Below, piece after piece: positions 35,146 through 43,105 of a stretch of 62,102 bases of DNA. The stretch's first letter is position 1; the number at the start of each line of letters is the position of its first letter. Position numbers and translations under genes: made by a program. Below the pieces are notes generated by a model. That model had not been told where the DNA came from and ran no database searches. It was given only the letters and a program-made list of their open reading frames with translations. This stretch comes from Cumulibacter manganitolerans (GTDB taxonomy: Bacteria; Actinomycetota; Actinomycetes; Mycobacteriales; Antricoccaceae), in contig NZ_WBKP01000018.1 in assembly GCF_009602465.1 (NCBI RefSeq), positions 1-62,102 on the forward strand. Direction: 5' to 3'.

Positions 35146-36461
35146 GCGTCCGGCTCCCCAGCGCGCCGGCCCGGATGCTCGCCCCGCACGCGGCCGCGCC
35201 GCTCCCGCTCCCGCAGGTGCTGTCGCTGATCGACGAGCGCGAGCCGGTGATCAATGCCTTCGTGCACGTCGACCCCGAGGCCGTCGCCGGCCCCGGTGCG
35301 GGCCCCGGCCGGCTCGCCGGGCGCATCGTCGCGGTCAAGGACAACATCGCCGTGGCGGGCGCGCCGTGGGCGGCCGGCAGCGCCAGCCGCCTCGATCACC
35401 CGGCCTCGCGGGACGCCGAGGCCGTGCGCCGCCTGCGTCACGACGGCGCGACGGTGATCGGCACGACGAACCTCGACGAGTTCGCGATGGGCGCCTCGAC
35501 CGACTCGTCGTACTGCGGCACCACCCGCAACCCGTGGGACGTCTCGCGGACCGCCGGCGGGTCGTCCGGCGGCAGCGCGGCCGCCGTCGCGGCGTACGGC
35601 GTGCTCGCCGTCGGCACGGACACCGGGGGCTCCATCCGCGAACCGGCGTCCCAGTGCGGTGTCGTCGGCGTCAAGCCCAGCAGCCGGGCGATCCCGCTGG
35701 ACGGCGTGGTGCCGTTCGCGAGCAGCTGCGACGCCGTCGGTCCGCTCGGCCCGGACGTCGCCGGCACCGCCGTCCTGGACGACGTGCTGCGCGGCACGGA
35801 CCACCTCTGGCACGCGGCGCGGCGCGGTGCCCGGAGCGCCCGGCTGCCCGGGCTGCGGGTCGGCGTCGTCCTGCAGCAGAGCGACGGTCGCAACACCGCC
35901 GAGGTGCGGCGCTGCTTCGAGCGGGCACTCGCGTTGCTGGCCTCCTCGGGTGCCGACCTGGGCGAGGTGTCCTTCCCCAGCATCAGCCAGTCGCTGGCCG
36001 TCTACATGGATGTCACCTCGGCCGAGGCCGTGCGGGTGCTCTCCGCGCACGAGCATCGTGGGGGAGGGCTCGGTGCCGAGGCCGCGCGGCGGCTCGAGCA
36101 CGGCCGCTCGATCCGCGGGACCCGCCGGCTGCGGCGCGCGCAGCAGGACCGCGCGACGATCCGTCGGCAGCTGCTGGCCGCCGCGGACCGCTACGACGTG
36201 CTGGTGAGCCCCACGATGCCCGTCGTGGCGCCCCGGCTGGGCGCCAGCGGGGTCGACGACCCGCTGGGCGTGCCGCGGACCGACTGGTGGACCGTCGAGG
36301 CGAACCTCGCCGACCTCGGCGCGTTGTCGGTGCCCGCGGGGCTGGGCGTGGACACCGGGCTGCCGGTCGGCCTGCAGGTGATGGCCGCGCCCGGCCGCGA
36401 CGAGCGGCTCTACCGGGTGGCCGGCTGGCTCGAGGCGCGCGGCGTCGGCGACCCCTGCTGA
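35142..36461 (+). CDS. Amidase (GatA-like signature family)
   Basis: 439 residues. The Ser-cisSer-Lys triad is visible: Lys in IVAVKDNIA, cis-Ser in AGGSSGGSAAA and nucleophile Ser in GTDTGGSIREPAS. No gatB or gatC is near, and the N-terminus PLPLPQVLSLIDEREPVINAF is closer to stand-alone amidases/allophanate-hydrolase-type enzymes than to tRNA amidotransferase subunits. Translationally coupled to the asnB-like gene by a 4-base overlap; the two may make and break an amide on the same small molecule (inference). Confidence 0.88.
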   Translation: MSVRLPSAPARMLAPHAAAPLPLPQVLSLIDEREPVINAFVHVDPEAVAGPGAGPGRLAGRIVAVKDNIAVAGAPWAAGSASRLDHPASRDAEAVRRLRHDGATVIGTTNLDEFAMGASTDSSYCGTTRNPWDVSRTAGGSSGGSAAAVAAYGVLAVGTDTGGSIREPASQCGVVGVKPSSRAIPLDGVVPFASSCDAVGPLGPDVAGTAVLDDVLRGTDHLWHAARRGARSARLPGLRVGVVLQQSDGRNTAEVRRCFERALALLASSGADLGEVSFPSISQSLAVYMDVTSAEAVRVLSAHEHRGGGLGAEAARRLEHGRSIRGTRRLRRAQQDRATIRRQLLAAADRYDVLVSPTMPVVAPRLGASGVDDPLGVPRTDWWTVEANLADLGALSVPAGLGVDTGLPVGLQVMAAPGRDERLYRVAGWLEARGVGDPC

Positions 36462-36482
36462 GCGACGGCGGCGACGCTGCGC

Positions 36483-37460
36483 TCAGACGGCGGCGAGGAC
36501 CTCCCGCTCCAGGCGCGCGTAGCTGGTCTCCATGCCGTCGGTCATCCCGGTCGCGAGGATCATGTCCCGTACGTCCGCGCTCGGGTAGGTGATCACCACC
36601 GACAGCAACGTGCCGTCGGTGAGCGGCGTCAGCGTCAGCTCGTTGGTGGTGCTCGGGCCGTCGGTGCCGATCATCTGCTCCGAGGTGACCTCGTGCTGCG
36701 GCGGCAGCGACTCGAGCAGCTCGCCGGTGAAGCCGAAGCGCTCGCCACCACCGTCCTGCTCCCACTCGTAGCGGTAGCGGTCGCCGACGTTCCGCGCGAC
36801 CTCGCACACCGGCATCGTCCAGCCGTCGGGGCCGAGCAGCCAGCGCTTCAGCAGGTCGGGCTCGTGGTGGGCGCGCCACACCTGCTCGAGGCTGCCGCGG
36901 ATGAGCCGGCTGACGCGCACGCGGGTGTCGCTGAGGATCTGGGTCGTCGTCGCCTGACCGGCCGCGAACGACCGCAGGTCGGCGATGACCGCGTCCATCT
37001 GGCCCATCGCCGCGGTCATCCCTTCCTCCATGCCCATGCCGAGCAGCTGCTCGAGCTCCTCCACCGAGTTGAAGTACGACGTGATGACCACCCGCGACCC
37101 CTGGTCGGTCTCCTCGAACTGGCACGCCATGCGCGTCGTCGGCAGGTCGTGGTTGGGGGAGCCGTCCGCCTGGGCGAACCCGTCGAGCACCTCGAAGCTG
37201 CGCTGCGGGTCGACCGACAGGAACTCCCAGTAGCCGCCCGCCGACTCGCCGCCCGGCCCGGTCATCACGTAGTGCGAGCGGCCACCGGGCGCCATGTCGT
37301 GCCGATAGAAGATCGCGGGCCACTCCGGCGGCCCCCAGAACCTCTCCAGCTGGCGTGGGTCGGCGTACGCGTCCCACAGCCGGTGCAGCGGCGCGGGGAA
37401 CTCGGCGACGACCGTCATGGTCAGCGCCTTCGGGTCCTTGGTGACGGAGGTGATGGGCAT
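36483..37460 (-). CDS. SRPBCC (AHSA1-like) protein, two START-type domains
   Basis: 325 residues consisting of two activator-of-Hsp90-like SRPBCC domains: the first (about 10-165) with FPAPLHRLWDAYADPRQLERFWGPPEWPA, the second (about 175-325) with VRVSRLIRGSLEQVWRAHHEPDLLKRWLLGPDGW. Such proteins bind hydrophobic ligands; function unknown. It lies 13 bases after an ArsR-type regulator, the usual arrangement in actinobacteria, where the regulator probably controls both genes. Confidence 0.9.
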   Translation of the reverse strand: MPITSVTKDPKALTMTVVAEFPAPLHRLWDAYADPRQLERFWGPPEWPAIFYRHDMAPGGRSHYVMTGPGGESAGGYWEFLSVDPQRSFEVLDGFAQADGSPNHDLPTTRMACQFEETDQGSRVVITSYFNSVEELEQLLGMGMEEGMTAAMGQMDAVIADLRSFAAGQATTTQILSDTRVRVSRLIRGSLEQVWRAHHEPDLLKRWLLGPDGWTMPVCEVARNVGDRYRYEWEQDGGGERFGFTGELLESLPPQHEVTSEQMIGTDGPSTTNELTLTPLTDGTLLSVVITYPSADVRDMILATGMTDGMETSYARLEREVLAAV

Positions 37461-37473
37461 GGCTGCTGCCTTC

Positions 37474-37827
37474 CTAGGTGGGGTCGGTCTCGGCGATGAG
37501 GTCGTCGAGCCGCGCGATCCGCGAGCGCCAGATCTGCTCGTAGGCGTCGAGCAGGGTCTGTGCCCGGCGGATCGCGTCGGGATTGCCGCGAACGAGCCGC
37601 TCGCGGCCGTGCGGGCGCTTGCTCACAAGCCCCGCTCCTTCCAGTACTGCGACGTGCTTCTGGACCGCGGCGAACGACATGTCGTACGTCGCCGCGAGCT
37701 GCGAGACGGTGGCCTCACCGGCGAGGGTGCGGCGCACGATGTCGCGACGGGTGGCGTCGGCGAGGGCGCGGAAGATCCGGTCCACCGCGGCGTCACTGAG
37801 GCTGAGGTCCTGCTGACGTATAACCAT
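37474..37827 (-). CDS. ArsR-family winged-helix transcription regulator
   Basis: 117 residues. DRIFRALADATRRDIVRRTLAGEATVSQLAATYDMSFAAVQKHVAVLEGAGLVSKRPHGRER spans the winged helix in the gene; no metal-binding Cys motif is seen, so it belongs to the non-metal ArsR group paired with SRPBCC genes. Its ATG sits at the centre of an inverted repeat (37816-37839), so the repressor is likely to shut off its own leaderless promoter. Divergent from the acyl-CoA dehydrogenase operon (135 bases). Confidence 0.92.
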   Translation of the reverse strand: MVIRQQDLSLSDAAVDRIFRALADATRRDIVRRTLAGEATVSQLAATYDMSFAAVQKHVAVLEGAGLVSKRPHGRERLVRGNPDAIRRAQTLLDAYEQIWRSRIARLDDLIAETDPT

Positions 37828-37839
37828 TTGGTTGTACGT
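37816..37839. promoter_or_regulatory. Operator-like inverted repeat centred on the arsR start codon
   Basis: ACGTATAACCA-TT-TGGTTGTACGT is symmetric at 10 of 11 arm positions and centred at 37827.5, inside the ATG of the leftward regulator gene. On that strand TACAAC lies 7-12 bases upstream of the ATG as a possible -10 box, which would make the transcript leaderless and autorepressed. Confidence 0.6.
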
Positions 37840-37962
37840 TAGCGCGGCCGCCGAGCGCTGTCCAGCGGTCGGTCGCGCTTGGGCAAAGGTGACTCACGTG
37901 TCAAGATGACGTGGACCGAACACACGGGCCGCGTCCAGCGGCCTCCAGAGCCGAGGTGAGCG

Positions 37963-39075
37963 ATGGGTCAACAGCGCGACGAGCTCGACGAGTATGCCGC
38001 GACGATCGCCGAGTACTGCCGCGAACGCCTTCCGCGCAAGACCACCGCGCGACCGGGCGTGATCCGTGACCCGGAGGCCGCCCGCTCGGGCTGGCACGCG
38101 ATGTGCGCGGACCTCGGGATCGGCACGCTGCTCGTCGCCGAGGAGCTCGGCGGAGCGGGCGCCACCCTCGTCGAGGCGACCCGGGTGGCGCAGGCGCTGG
38201 GCGCCGAGCTGGCCCCCGTGCCGCACCTGTCGTGCGGCGTCCTGGCCGCCACGCTGCTCGGCTCCCTCGCCGCCGGAAGCCCCGACGGTCCCGCCGCGTC
38301 CCTGCTGCGCCGCCTCGTGGACGGCGCCGTCGTGACCGTGGCCTGGGCGACGAGCGACCCCGGCACGCCGGCTCCCGAGCCGCTGCTGGCCTTCGACTCC
38401 GGGGTCGTCTCCGGCGCCTTCCGGTACGCCGTCGACGCCGACCTCGCCGACGTCGTGGTCCTGATCGGCGAGGACGGGCGCCAGATCGCCGCTGTGGAGC
38501 GCGAGCACCTGCAGATCACCGCGCGCCCGGCGTTCGACCTCGCTCGCGGGTTCGCCGACGTGACGGCCGATCGCGCACCCGCGACGGTCCTCGCGCACGG
38601 CGACCCCGCCCGCGCCGCGTTCGACGAGATGCTGGTCGCCGGACGCCTGGCGGTCGCGGCCGAGAGCGCCGGCGGCGCGCGCGCCGCGCTCGACACGGCC
38701 GTCGCCTACGCGCAGCAGCGCGTGCAGTTCGGCCGCGAGATCGGCAGCTTCCAGGCGATCAAGCACCTGCTCGCCGACGCGTTCGTGGACGCCGAGTCGG
38801 CGCTGTCGGTCGCGCGGCTCGCGACCGACGCCTACGTCGCCGGGGAGCCCGACGCCGAGGAGCTCGTCGCGGTCGCCGCGTTCTACTGTGCCGACCGGTA
38901 CGCCGACGTGGCGGCCACCGGCATCCAGGTTCACGGCGGGATCGGGTTCACCGTCGAGACCGCCCCGCACCTGTACCGGCGCCGCGCGGAGGCCAATCGC
39001 CACATCCTCGGGGAACCGGCGCAGCTGCGCGCGGCGTACGTCGATGTGCTGAGCAGCAAGGAGGTCGTCGCATGA
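37963..39075 (+). CDS. Acyl-CoA dehydrogenase family protein (FadE), subunit-like
   Basis: 370 residues. N-terminal helices, a reduced middle beta domain, and C-terminal AVAYAQQRVQFGREIGSFQAIKHLLADAFVDAESA and IQVHGGIGFTVETAPHLYRRR, which form FAD contacts. The usual catalytic Glu region at the end is not obvious. Together with the next gene (4-base overlap) it resembles actinobacterial FadE pairs that work as alpha2beta2 heterotetramers in steroid or side-chain degradation. ATG start; the divergent neighbour is arsR. Confidence 0.9.
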   Translation: MGQQRDELDEYAATIAEYCRERLPRKTTARPGVIRDPEAARSGWHAMCADLGIGTLLVAEELGGAGATLVEATRVAQALGAELAPVPHLSCGVLAATLLGSLAAGSPDGPAASLLRRLVDGAVVTVAWATSDPGTPAPEPLLAFDSGVVSGAFRYAVDADLADVVVLIGEDGRQIAAVEREHLQITARPAFDLARGFADVTADRAPATVLAHGDPARAAFDEMLVAGRLAVAAESAGGARAALDTAVAYAQQRVQFGREIGSFQAIKHLLADAFVDAESALSVARLATDAYVAGEPDAEELVAVAAFYCADRYADVAATGIQVHGGIGFTVETAPHLYRRRAEANRHILGEPAQLRAAYVDVLSSKEVVA

Positions 39076-40223
39076 GCATCCGGGACGAGGTACGCGCGTG
39101 GCTCGCCGAGAACTGGCGCCCCGGTGACGATCCCCGTGCGTTCCGCGAGAAGGCGGTCGACACCGGGTGGCTCGCGCCGAGCTGGAGCACCGACTGGTTC
39201 GGCAAGGGGCTCAGCGCGCACGACGCCGAGGTGGTCGGCGAGGAGTTCCAGCGGGTCGGCGCCCCCGGGCGGCTCGACCGCGACCACCTGCACGCGCGCG
39301 TCATCTACGAGCTGGGGACCGAGGAGCTCAAGCGCAGCTACCTGCGGGGCCTGCTCACCGACCAGCTCGAGGGCTGCCTGCTGTACTCCGAGCCCGGTGC
39401 CGGATCGGACCTGGCCAGCGTCCGCACGACCGCCGTCCGCGAGGGCGACCAGTGGCGGGTCAACGGGCAGAAGGTCTGGACCTCGCACGCCCGCGAGGCC
39501 GCCTACGGCCTGCTGATCGCGCGCACCAACGCCGACGTGCCCAAGCACCGCGGCCTCACCTACTTCGTGATCCCGATGAAGCAGCCCGGTATCGAGGTGC
39601 GGCCGCTGACCCAGATCACCGGAGACGCGCACTTCAACGAAGTGTTCTTCACCGACGCGGTCGTCGACGACGCCAACCGGCTCGGCGACGTCGACGCCGG
39701 GTGGTTCGGCCTGATGACCGCGCTCGGCTACGAACGGCTCGTGCTGGGCGCGCGCGGGGTCGGGTCCCGGGCCTACGATCCCCGCTACATCGGGACCGCC
39801 GACGACCTGATCGAGCTCGCGCGCCGCCACGACCGGCTCGAGGACACCGCGATCGCGGAGCGCATCGCCGACACGTACGCCGAGCGCACCGCGGCCCGGC
39901 TCAACGCAGCCCGCTACGCGGCGGAGGGACGCGGGCACGACGCCGCGGCGATGTCTCTCGGCAAGCTGATGATGTCGCGGATCCTGCACCGCACCGCGCG
40001 GCTGCGCCGGGACATCATCGGCGCCGACGTGCTCTACGACGACCGCACCGATCCGCCGAGTGACGCCGAGGTCGCGAACTTCTTCACCCTCGACGCGTAC
40101 TTCACGTCCATCGGCGGCGGCACCGACCAGGTGCAGCGCAACATCCTGGCCGAGCGCATGCTCGGGCTGCGCAAGGAGGCCGACCCGTCCAAGGACATCC
40201 CGTTCCGAGAGGTGCGCAAGTGA
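39072..40223 (+). CDS. Acyl-CoA dehydrogenase family protein (FadE), partner subunit
   Basis: 383 residues. The FAD-binding middle domain is well kept (CLLYSEPGAGSDLASVRTTA and RVNGQKVWTSHA), and the C-terminus SIGGGTDQVQRNILAERMLGLRKE holds the adenine-binding and recognition motif. This subunit has the FAD half that the upstream protein seems to lack, supporting a heteromeric enzyme. ATGA overlap with the upstream gene and GTGA overlap with acetoacetyl-CoA synthetase downstream make one tightly coupled operon. Confidence 0.92.
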   Translation: MSIRDEVRAWLAENWRPGDDPRAFREKAVDTGWLAPSWSTDWFGKGLSAHDAEVVGEEFQRVGAPGRLDRDHLHARVIYELGTEELKRSYLRGLLTDQLEGCLLYSEPGAGSDLASVRTTAVREGDQWRVNGQKVWTSHAREAAYGLLIARTNADVPKHRGLTYFVIPMKQPGIEVRPLTQITGDAHFNEVFFTDAVVDDANRLGDVDAGWFGLMTALGYERLVLGARGVGSRAYDPRYIGTADDLIELARRHDRLEDTAIAERIADTYAERTAARLNAARYAAEGRGHDAAAMSLGKLMMSRILHRTARLRRDIIGADVLYDDRTDPPSDAEVANFFTLDAYFTSIGGGTDQVQRNILAERMLGLRKEADPSKDIPFREVRK

Positions 40224-42187
40224 ACCAGGCCCATCAGCGGGGCGAGGTGCTCTGGACGCCCGACGAGCGGGACGTCGCCGACAGCGAGCTCGGACGCTAC
40301 CTCGGGTGGCTCGCGCGCACCCGCGGGATCGAGCTCACGACGTACGACGAGCTGTGGCAGTGGTCGGTGCGCGACCTCGAAGGCTTCTGGCAGTCGGTCT
40401 GGGACTACTTCGACATCGCCGCGGGCACGCCGCCGACCGCGGTCCTCGGCGCACGCGAGATGCCCGGCGCCCAGTGGTTCCCCGGATCGACGCTCAACTA
40501 CGCCGAGCACGCGCTGCGTCACCAGGGCGAGCGCACGGCGGTCGTCGCCGTCTCGCAGACCCGCGACCGCCGCGAGCTCACCGGCACCGAGCTCACGGCG
40601 CTCGTCGGGCGGGCGCGGGAGGGGTTCCGCCGGCTCGGGCTGCAGAAGGGCGATCGTGTCGCGGCGTACCTGCCGAGCATCCCGGAGACCGTCGCGGCGT
40701 TCCTCGCCGCCGCCAGCCTCGGCGTGGTGTGGGCCGCGGTCGCCCCGGAGTTCGGCACGGACAGCGTGATCGACCGGCTCTCGCAGATCGAGCCGAAGGT
40801 GTTGCTGACCGTCGACGGCTACCGATACTCGGCGAAGGACGTCGACCGGCGCTCGGAGTCGGCGACCATCCGCGCGGCGCTGCCGACCGTCGAGACGATG
40901 GTCGCCATCGACTACCTGGGCCTGGGCGCCGATTTCGCCGACATGTCGTGGGATCAGCTCGTCGACAACGATGCGCCGTTCGAGGTCGACCGCGTCGAGT
41001 TCGACCACCCGCTCTGGATCCTGTTCTCCTCCGGCACGACGGGGCTGCCCAAGCCGATCGTGCACTCGCACGGCGGAATCGTGCTCGAGCAGCTCAAGAC
41101 CCTCGGCCTGGCGGCCGGGCTCGGGCCGCAGGACCGCAACTTCATCTACGCCACGACGGCCTGGGTGATGTGGAACATGCTCGTGTCGTCGCTGCTGACC
41201 GGCGCCTCGATCGTCCTGTACGACGGCAATCCCATGTACCCCGATGCGCTCCGGCTGTGGGAGGTGGCCGCCGAGACGGAGGCGACGGCGTACACCTGCG
41301 GTGCGCCGCTGTTGACCGCCGCCCGCAAGTCTGGGGTCGACGTCGCCGAGCGCTACGACCTGTCGCGGCTGCGCAGCATCTCCTCGACCGGTGCGCCGCT
41401 GCCCGCAGAGGACTTCCGCTGGGTCTACGAGACCTTCGGATCGGACATATACCTCCAGTCCGGCTCGGGCGGTACCGACGTCGCCTCCGGCTTCGTGGGC
41501 GGCTCGAAGATGCTGCCGGTGCGCGCGGGGGAGATCACCGCCCGATGCCTGGGTGTCGACGCGAAGGCGCTCGATCCGCAGGGCAACCCGGTCGTGGGCG
41601 AGCCCGGGGAGCTGGTGATCTCGCAGCCGATGCCCTCGATGCCCGTCTTCTTCTGGAACGACCCGGGCGGTGAGCGGTACCGCGACAGCTACTTCGACAT
41701 GTACCCCGGGCAGTGGCGCCACGGGGACTGGATCACCTTCTACGAGGACGGCTCGAGCGAGATCACCGGCAGGTCCGACGGGACGCTCAACCGCGGCGGT
41801 GTGCGCCTCGGCACCAGCGAGTTCTACAACGTGCTCGACGAGTTCCCGGAGGTCGAGGACGCCCTCGCCGTCCACCTGGAGGGCCGCGAAGGCCTCGGGA
41901 CGCTCGTGCTGTTCGTGGTGCTGCGCGGCGAGCAGCAGCTCGACGACGCGCTGAAGCAGCGGATCACCAAGGAGCTGCAGCGGCGGCTCTCCCCGCGGCA
42001 CGGCCCCGACGACATCCGCCAGGTCGGCCAGATCCCCTACTCGCTGACCGGCAAGAAGCTCGAGATCCCGGCGAAGCGGCTGCTGCAGGGCCGACCCCGC
42101 CAGGGCCTGGTGAAGGAAGGGTCGGTGCGCAACCCCGACGCGCTGGACACCTTCGAGGAGCTCGCCGGTGAGTTCGCCGACCGCTAG
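40220..42187 (+). CDS. Acetoacetate-CoA ligase (acetoacetyl-CoA synthetase)
   Basis: 655 residues, the family-typical length. N-terminal ACAS segment FWQSVWDYFDI and WFPGSTLNYAEHAL, P-loop LFSSGTTGLPKPIVHSHGG, SSTGAPLP, SGSGGTDVASGFVGG (characteristic of AacS), GRSDGTLNRGGVRLGTSEFY and the catalytic-lysine motif LTGKKLEIPAKRLL. It activates acetoacetate with ATP and CoA, returning ketone units to acyl-CoA metabolism. Third gene of the operon with the two acyl-CoA dehydrogenases; its stop lies 4 bases from a convergent thioesterase gene. Confidence 0.94.
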   Translation: MNQAHQRGEVLWTPDERDVADSELGRYLGWLARTRGIELTTYDELWQWSVRDLEGFWQSVWDYFDIAAGTPPTAVLGAREMPGAQWFPGSTLNYAEHALRHQGERTAVVAVSQTRDRRELTGTELTALVGRAREGFRRLGLQKGDRVAAYLPSIPETVAAFLAAASLGVVWAAVAPEFGTDSVIDRLSQIEPKVLLTVDGYRYSAKDVDRRSESATIRAALPTVETMVAIDYLGLGADFADMSWDQLVDNDAPFEVDRVEFDHPLWILFSSGTTGLPKPIVHSHGGIVLEQLKTLGLAAGLGPQDRNFIYATTAWVMWNMLVSSLLTGASIVLYDGNPMYPDALRLWEVAAETEATAYTCGAPLLTAARKSGVDVAERYDLSRLRSISSTGAPLPAEDFRWVYETFGSDIYLQSGSGGTDVASGFVGGSKMLPVRAGEITARCLGVDAKALDPQGNPVVGEPGELVISQPMPSMPVFFWNDPGGERYRDSYFDMYPGQWRHGDWITFYEDGSSEITGRSDGTLNRGGVRLGTSEFYNVLDEFPEVEDALAVHLEGREGLGTLVLFVVLRGEQQLDDALKQRITKELQRRLSPRHGPDDIRQVGQIPYSLTGKKLEIPAKRLLQGRPRQGLVKEGSVRNPDALDTFEELAGEFADR

Positions 42188-42191
42188 CGCC

Positions 42192-43013
42192 TCAGCCCCG
42201 TGGCACGAGCGCGAGCTGCCGGCTCTGCGCGATCATCCGGCCCTCGTCGTCCCACACCAGGCCGTCCTCCTCGAGGAAGCCGTTGCTGACGAAGCGCGAG
42301 GTGAACTCGCACCGCAGCCACTCGGTCCGCGGGCGTGCCCGCACGTGCACGGTGAGCTCCACGGTCGGCGTCCACGACACGGGCAGGGCCGCGTTGAAGA
42401 TCGTCGGTGGGAAGGCGTCGGTGGCCAGCAGCAGCGTCAGGGTGTCCATCGGCTCGTCGTCCAGCAGCCGGAACCACCCGCGCACGAGCGCCTTGCCGTG
42501 CGGGCGGCCGTCGAGGAACCCGGTGTCGTCGGGGTGCAGGCGCAGGTCGAAGTTGCGCATCACCGGCGGCGGGAAGTCCTTCGCCGGCACCGCGCGGATG
42601 CACTGGTCGGGCGGCGGCAGCTCCGGAGGCGCGCCGAGGACGCGCTCGATCTGCCCGTGCACCGCAGAGACGTCGCCGAACTCGCCGGTGGCGTGCAGCA
42701 GGATGCGCTCACCCGCGTACATCTCGGCTGTGACGGTAGCGAAGCTGCGGCCGGACTTCAGCACCCGTGGGCTGATCCGCACCTCGCCGGGCTTGCCCGG
42801 CGAGAGGTAGTGGGCGGTCATCGCGACGACGTCCGGGCGACCGGATGCGTCCCGCATCGCGCGGCCGAGCAGCGCGAGCAGGTACCCGCCGTTGGCGTTG
42901 CCCACGATGTCCCACCCCTCGTGGACGGCGCCCGCCCACGTGCCGTCGTCCTGTCGGCGGGAGGCGGTCGCAGCGTGGAAGCGCCCGGCTGCCGGGCTCG
43001 CGTTCGCAGTCAT
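42192..43013 (-). CDS. Acyl-CoA thioesterase, double-hotdog family
   Basis: 273 residues, full length for the family. First hotdog: GWDIVGNANGGYLLALLGRAMRD and VVAMTAHYLSPGKPGEVRI; second hotdog: PTVELTVHVRARPRTEWLRCEFTSRFVSNGFLEEDGLVWDDEGRMIAQSRQLALV. Hydrolyses acyl-CoA to free acid and CoA. Useful reference for the shortened relative at 33219. Divergent from the acyl-CoA synthetase gene at 43106 with 92 bases between. Confidence 0.9.
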   Translation of the reverse strand: MTANASPAAGRFHAATASRRQDDGTWAGAVHEGWDIVGNANGGYLLALLGRAMRDASGRPDVVAMTAHYLSPGKPGEVRISPRVLKSGRSFATVTAEMYAGERILLHATGEFGDVSAVHGQIERVLGAPPELPPPDQCIRAVPAKDFPPPVMRNFDLRLHPDDTGFLDGRPHGKALVRGWFRLLDDEPMDTLTLLLATDAFPPTIFNAALPVSWTPTVELTVHVRARPRTEWLRCEFTSRFVSNGFLEEDGLVWDDEGRMIAQSRQLALVPRG

Positions 43014-43105
43014 ATCCGCAGTCTAGACACCACCGGTGGCGCGCCCCGCGGCGCCGGAACCGCTCAGTACCGGCCGCCGGCCGGCCCAACCATGTGGAGG
43101 AATTC

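Noticed and set aside
33648-36461. 937-codon open frame suggesting an asnB-amidase fusion
   Set aside because: The asnB part of it is in the wrong frame; the real genes are separate and overlap by 4 bases.
35142-36461. gatA of the tRNA amidotransferase
   Set aside because: No gatB or gatC and the pairing with an asnB-like gene is different from gatCAB operons.
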